Assembly: GCA_009760855.2 (NCBI GenBank)
Contig: WPIO01000032.1
Span: forward strand, 4,260,001-4,324,000
Direction: 5' to 3'
Length of the DNA: 64,000 bases
DNA from: Cristatella mucedo
Lineage: Eukaryota; Bryozoa; Phylactolaemata; Cristatellidae
The notes under the pieces are model-generated. The model saw only the letters and a program-made list of their open reading frames with translations. It had not been told where the DNA came from and did no database searches. The position numbers and the translations under genes were made by a program. Below are positions 62,733 through 64,000 of this stretch, piece after piece (positions within the stretch are counted from its first letter, which is position 1; every line of letters starts with the position of its first letter).

Positions 62733-62820
<88 letters not shown>
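62728..62820. repeat. (TAG)n microsatellite
   Basis: About 30 uninterrupted TAG units directly after an L2-type 3' tail, probably grown from the tail of the retroelement. Confidence 0.97.
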
Positions 62821-62821
<1 letters not shown>

Positions 62822-63204
62822 TTGCTGTTGTTGTCTCGATAGTCGGGCACCGCCGAGCGGGTGCGGGATAATAAGTACTGGATCGCGGGAATGAGCTAAA
62901 GCTGGATGGGGAGAGACGGGGGCCAAGACAGTGAGTAGCGGCGCTGAGAAGTGCAGCGAAACAGCGTAGCCGACGGCGAGCGGTTCAACGCGCCTGCTGC
63001 GTTGGCTACGGTCCCCCGCCCCGCCCAGCTTGTCCGCTGGCGGGAGCCTTTTGCGGCGGGCGGCTCGAAATTGCCGGCGTCGTCTGCGGTCGACTCGCAG
63101 GCGGCGGGAGCCGGAGCAGCGAAAATCTCGCGAGCGTCGTCGTCGGCGGCCAGTCGCTGCGGTCGCAGTGGCGCGAGAGAAAGCAGCTCGATTGCGACTG
63201 GTTA
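62821..63204. other. GC-rich intergenic stretch, no gene recognised
   Basis: CpG- and GC-rich sequence between the TAG repeat and the 63.2-kb repeat. Short open frames only; nothing recognised. Confidence 0.6.
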
Positions 63205-63690
63205 TTCCTTATTCGCGGTTCCTGAATCGTAACGTCTGGGAAACGATACTGCGATTCTATAGGCCAAGGCCGCGTATATGCCGAAGCCTTACAGTCAGCT
63301 GTCGGTTGTGCAGCGGTATTCGGTCGCTTGGCATTAAGGCAAAGTTGTGCTGTAGGCCATTTAGGCTTTGGAGAGCTGCTGTGCGCTATGGCGGCTGTTG
63401 AATGTCTCTAGCGTCGTCTCCGTCATTGTCGAATGGAGTCGCGACATCTGCGCACTACGTAATGCGGTTGCTTTTCACTATCTCGGTCCCGAAAACGTCG
63501 GTTCGAATATTTCGATGGGCGATCCTTTATTATCGCTGCAAGCGGAGGTGATAGCCATAAAGGCTCTTCTGTCGCTATACAAAAAGAGGCTGTTAAATCA
63601 ACTAGAATTTCTTTCCGTCTTTACGCAATCGACATTGACTTGCTATCTTTAAAGGTCTTCATCGCCGCCGTGTTCCGCTCCTGTGGGCAC
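63205..63690 (+). mobile_element. composite repeat with SINE features, copy B
   Basis: It resembles 47066-47540 in the same order: CGCGGTTCCTGAATCGTAAC and GGCCAAGGCCGCGTA at the left, a B-box-like GGTTCGAATAT (63500-63510), an L2-like tail ending GTCGCTATACAAA (63535-63590), and CATCGCCGCCGTGTTCCGC at the right. Identity is patchy by eye. The A box is not clear in this copy. Confidence 0.55.
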
Positions 63691-64000
63691 GTACCCACGT
63701 GCACTAGTGCTGCACCGCTGCAATTCGCTAGGCAATCGTTTCCTCCTACGCTCCGAGCTCAACCGTGAGCGCTCGTCGCGCATCGCCTGAGACCAGTGCC
63801 GCGCTGTAAGCGCAGCGTTAGCGGCCTTGACCTGTCCGGATGCGGAAGCCGCTGGAGCCCAGCTAGTAAAGCTGCCGCTACGAGGGCCGCCGGTACGCTA
63901 CTTCGCGGAACGGCGTGACCGCGCGAGGTAGACTGCCGCCGCCATCCGATGACCTACGCGCGACGGCTGCGACGGTAGCGACCGCGAAAGACCACCCGTT
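63691..64000. other. GC-rich end of window, nothing recognised
   Basis: CpG-rich sequence without a convincing gene or repeat. Confidence 0.5.

Overview
This window is animal (metazoan) nuclear DNA, very probably from an invertebrate. It has spliced genes with GT-AG introns, many LINE retrotransposons of the L2 type, tRNA-derived SINEs and long microsatellites, and no operons or bacterial features. I cannot name the species from sequence alone.

The one convincing host gene is a netrin on the + strand (start codon 51,077 to stop 61,190). I reconstruct six coding exons: 51,077-52,259; 53,474-53,662; 55,866-56,015; 58,773-58,829; 60,552-60,623; 60,790-61,190. They join in frame to 683 residues. 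The order is signal peptide, laminin N-terminal domain (VI), three laminin-EGF repeats with 8 cysteines each, a short linker, and an NTR/netrin C-terminal domain with all six expected cysteines. All five introns are phase 1. A TATA-like box lies 435 nt upstream of the start codon with no ATG in between, and an AATAAA lies about 1 kb after the stop.

Layout: 1-38.2 kb is gene-poor. It holds decayed and young L2 elements (10.5-12.1, 16.5-17.7, 17.8-20.3, 22.5-23.7, 24.0-25.1, 27.1-28.4, 31.6-32.1 and 34.2-34.8 kb), one LINE fragment of a different family (9.8-10.35 kb) and several microsatellites. A 1.5-kb compound satellite (GA, then GACA, then a 10-bp unit) at 36.7-38.2 kb is followed at once by a much more GC- and CpG-rich domain (38.5-53 kb). 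That domain leads into the netrin first exon and contains a near-perfect 56-bp inverted repeat at 43.25 kb. The netrin introns and 3' flank carry L2 3' ends and SINEs whose tRNA-like heads are joined to L2-like tails.

Three L2 copies are almost identical by eye but each carries frameshifts and is 5' truncated. One sits inside the coding sequence of an older L2, and the older reading frame can be followed exactly across the insertion. The SINE tails resemble the L2 3' end, which suggests that L2 enzymes mobilised them. No intact transposase, integrase or full-length LINE is present, and no functional rRNA or tRNA gene was found.
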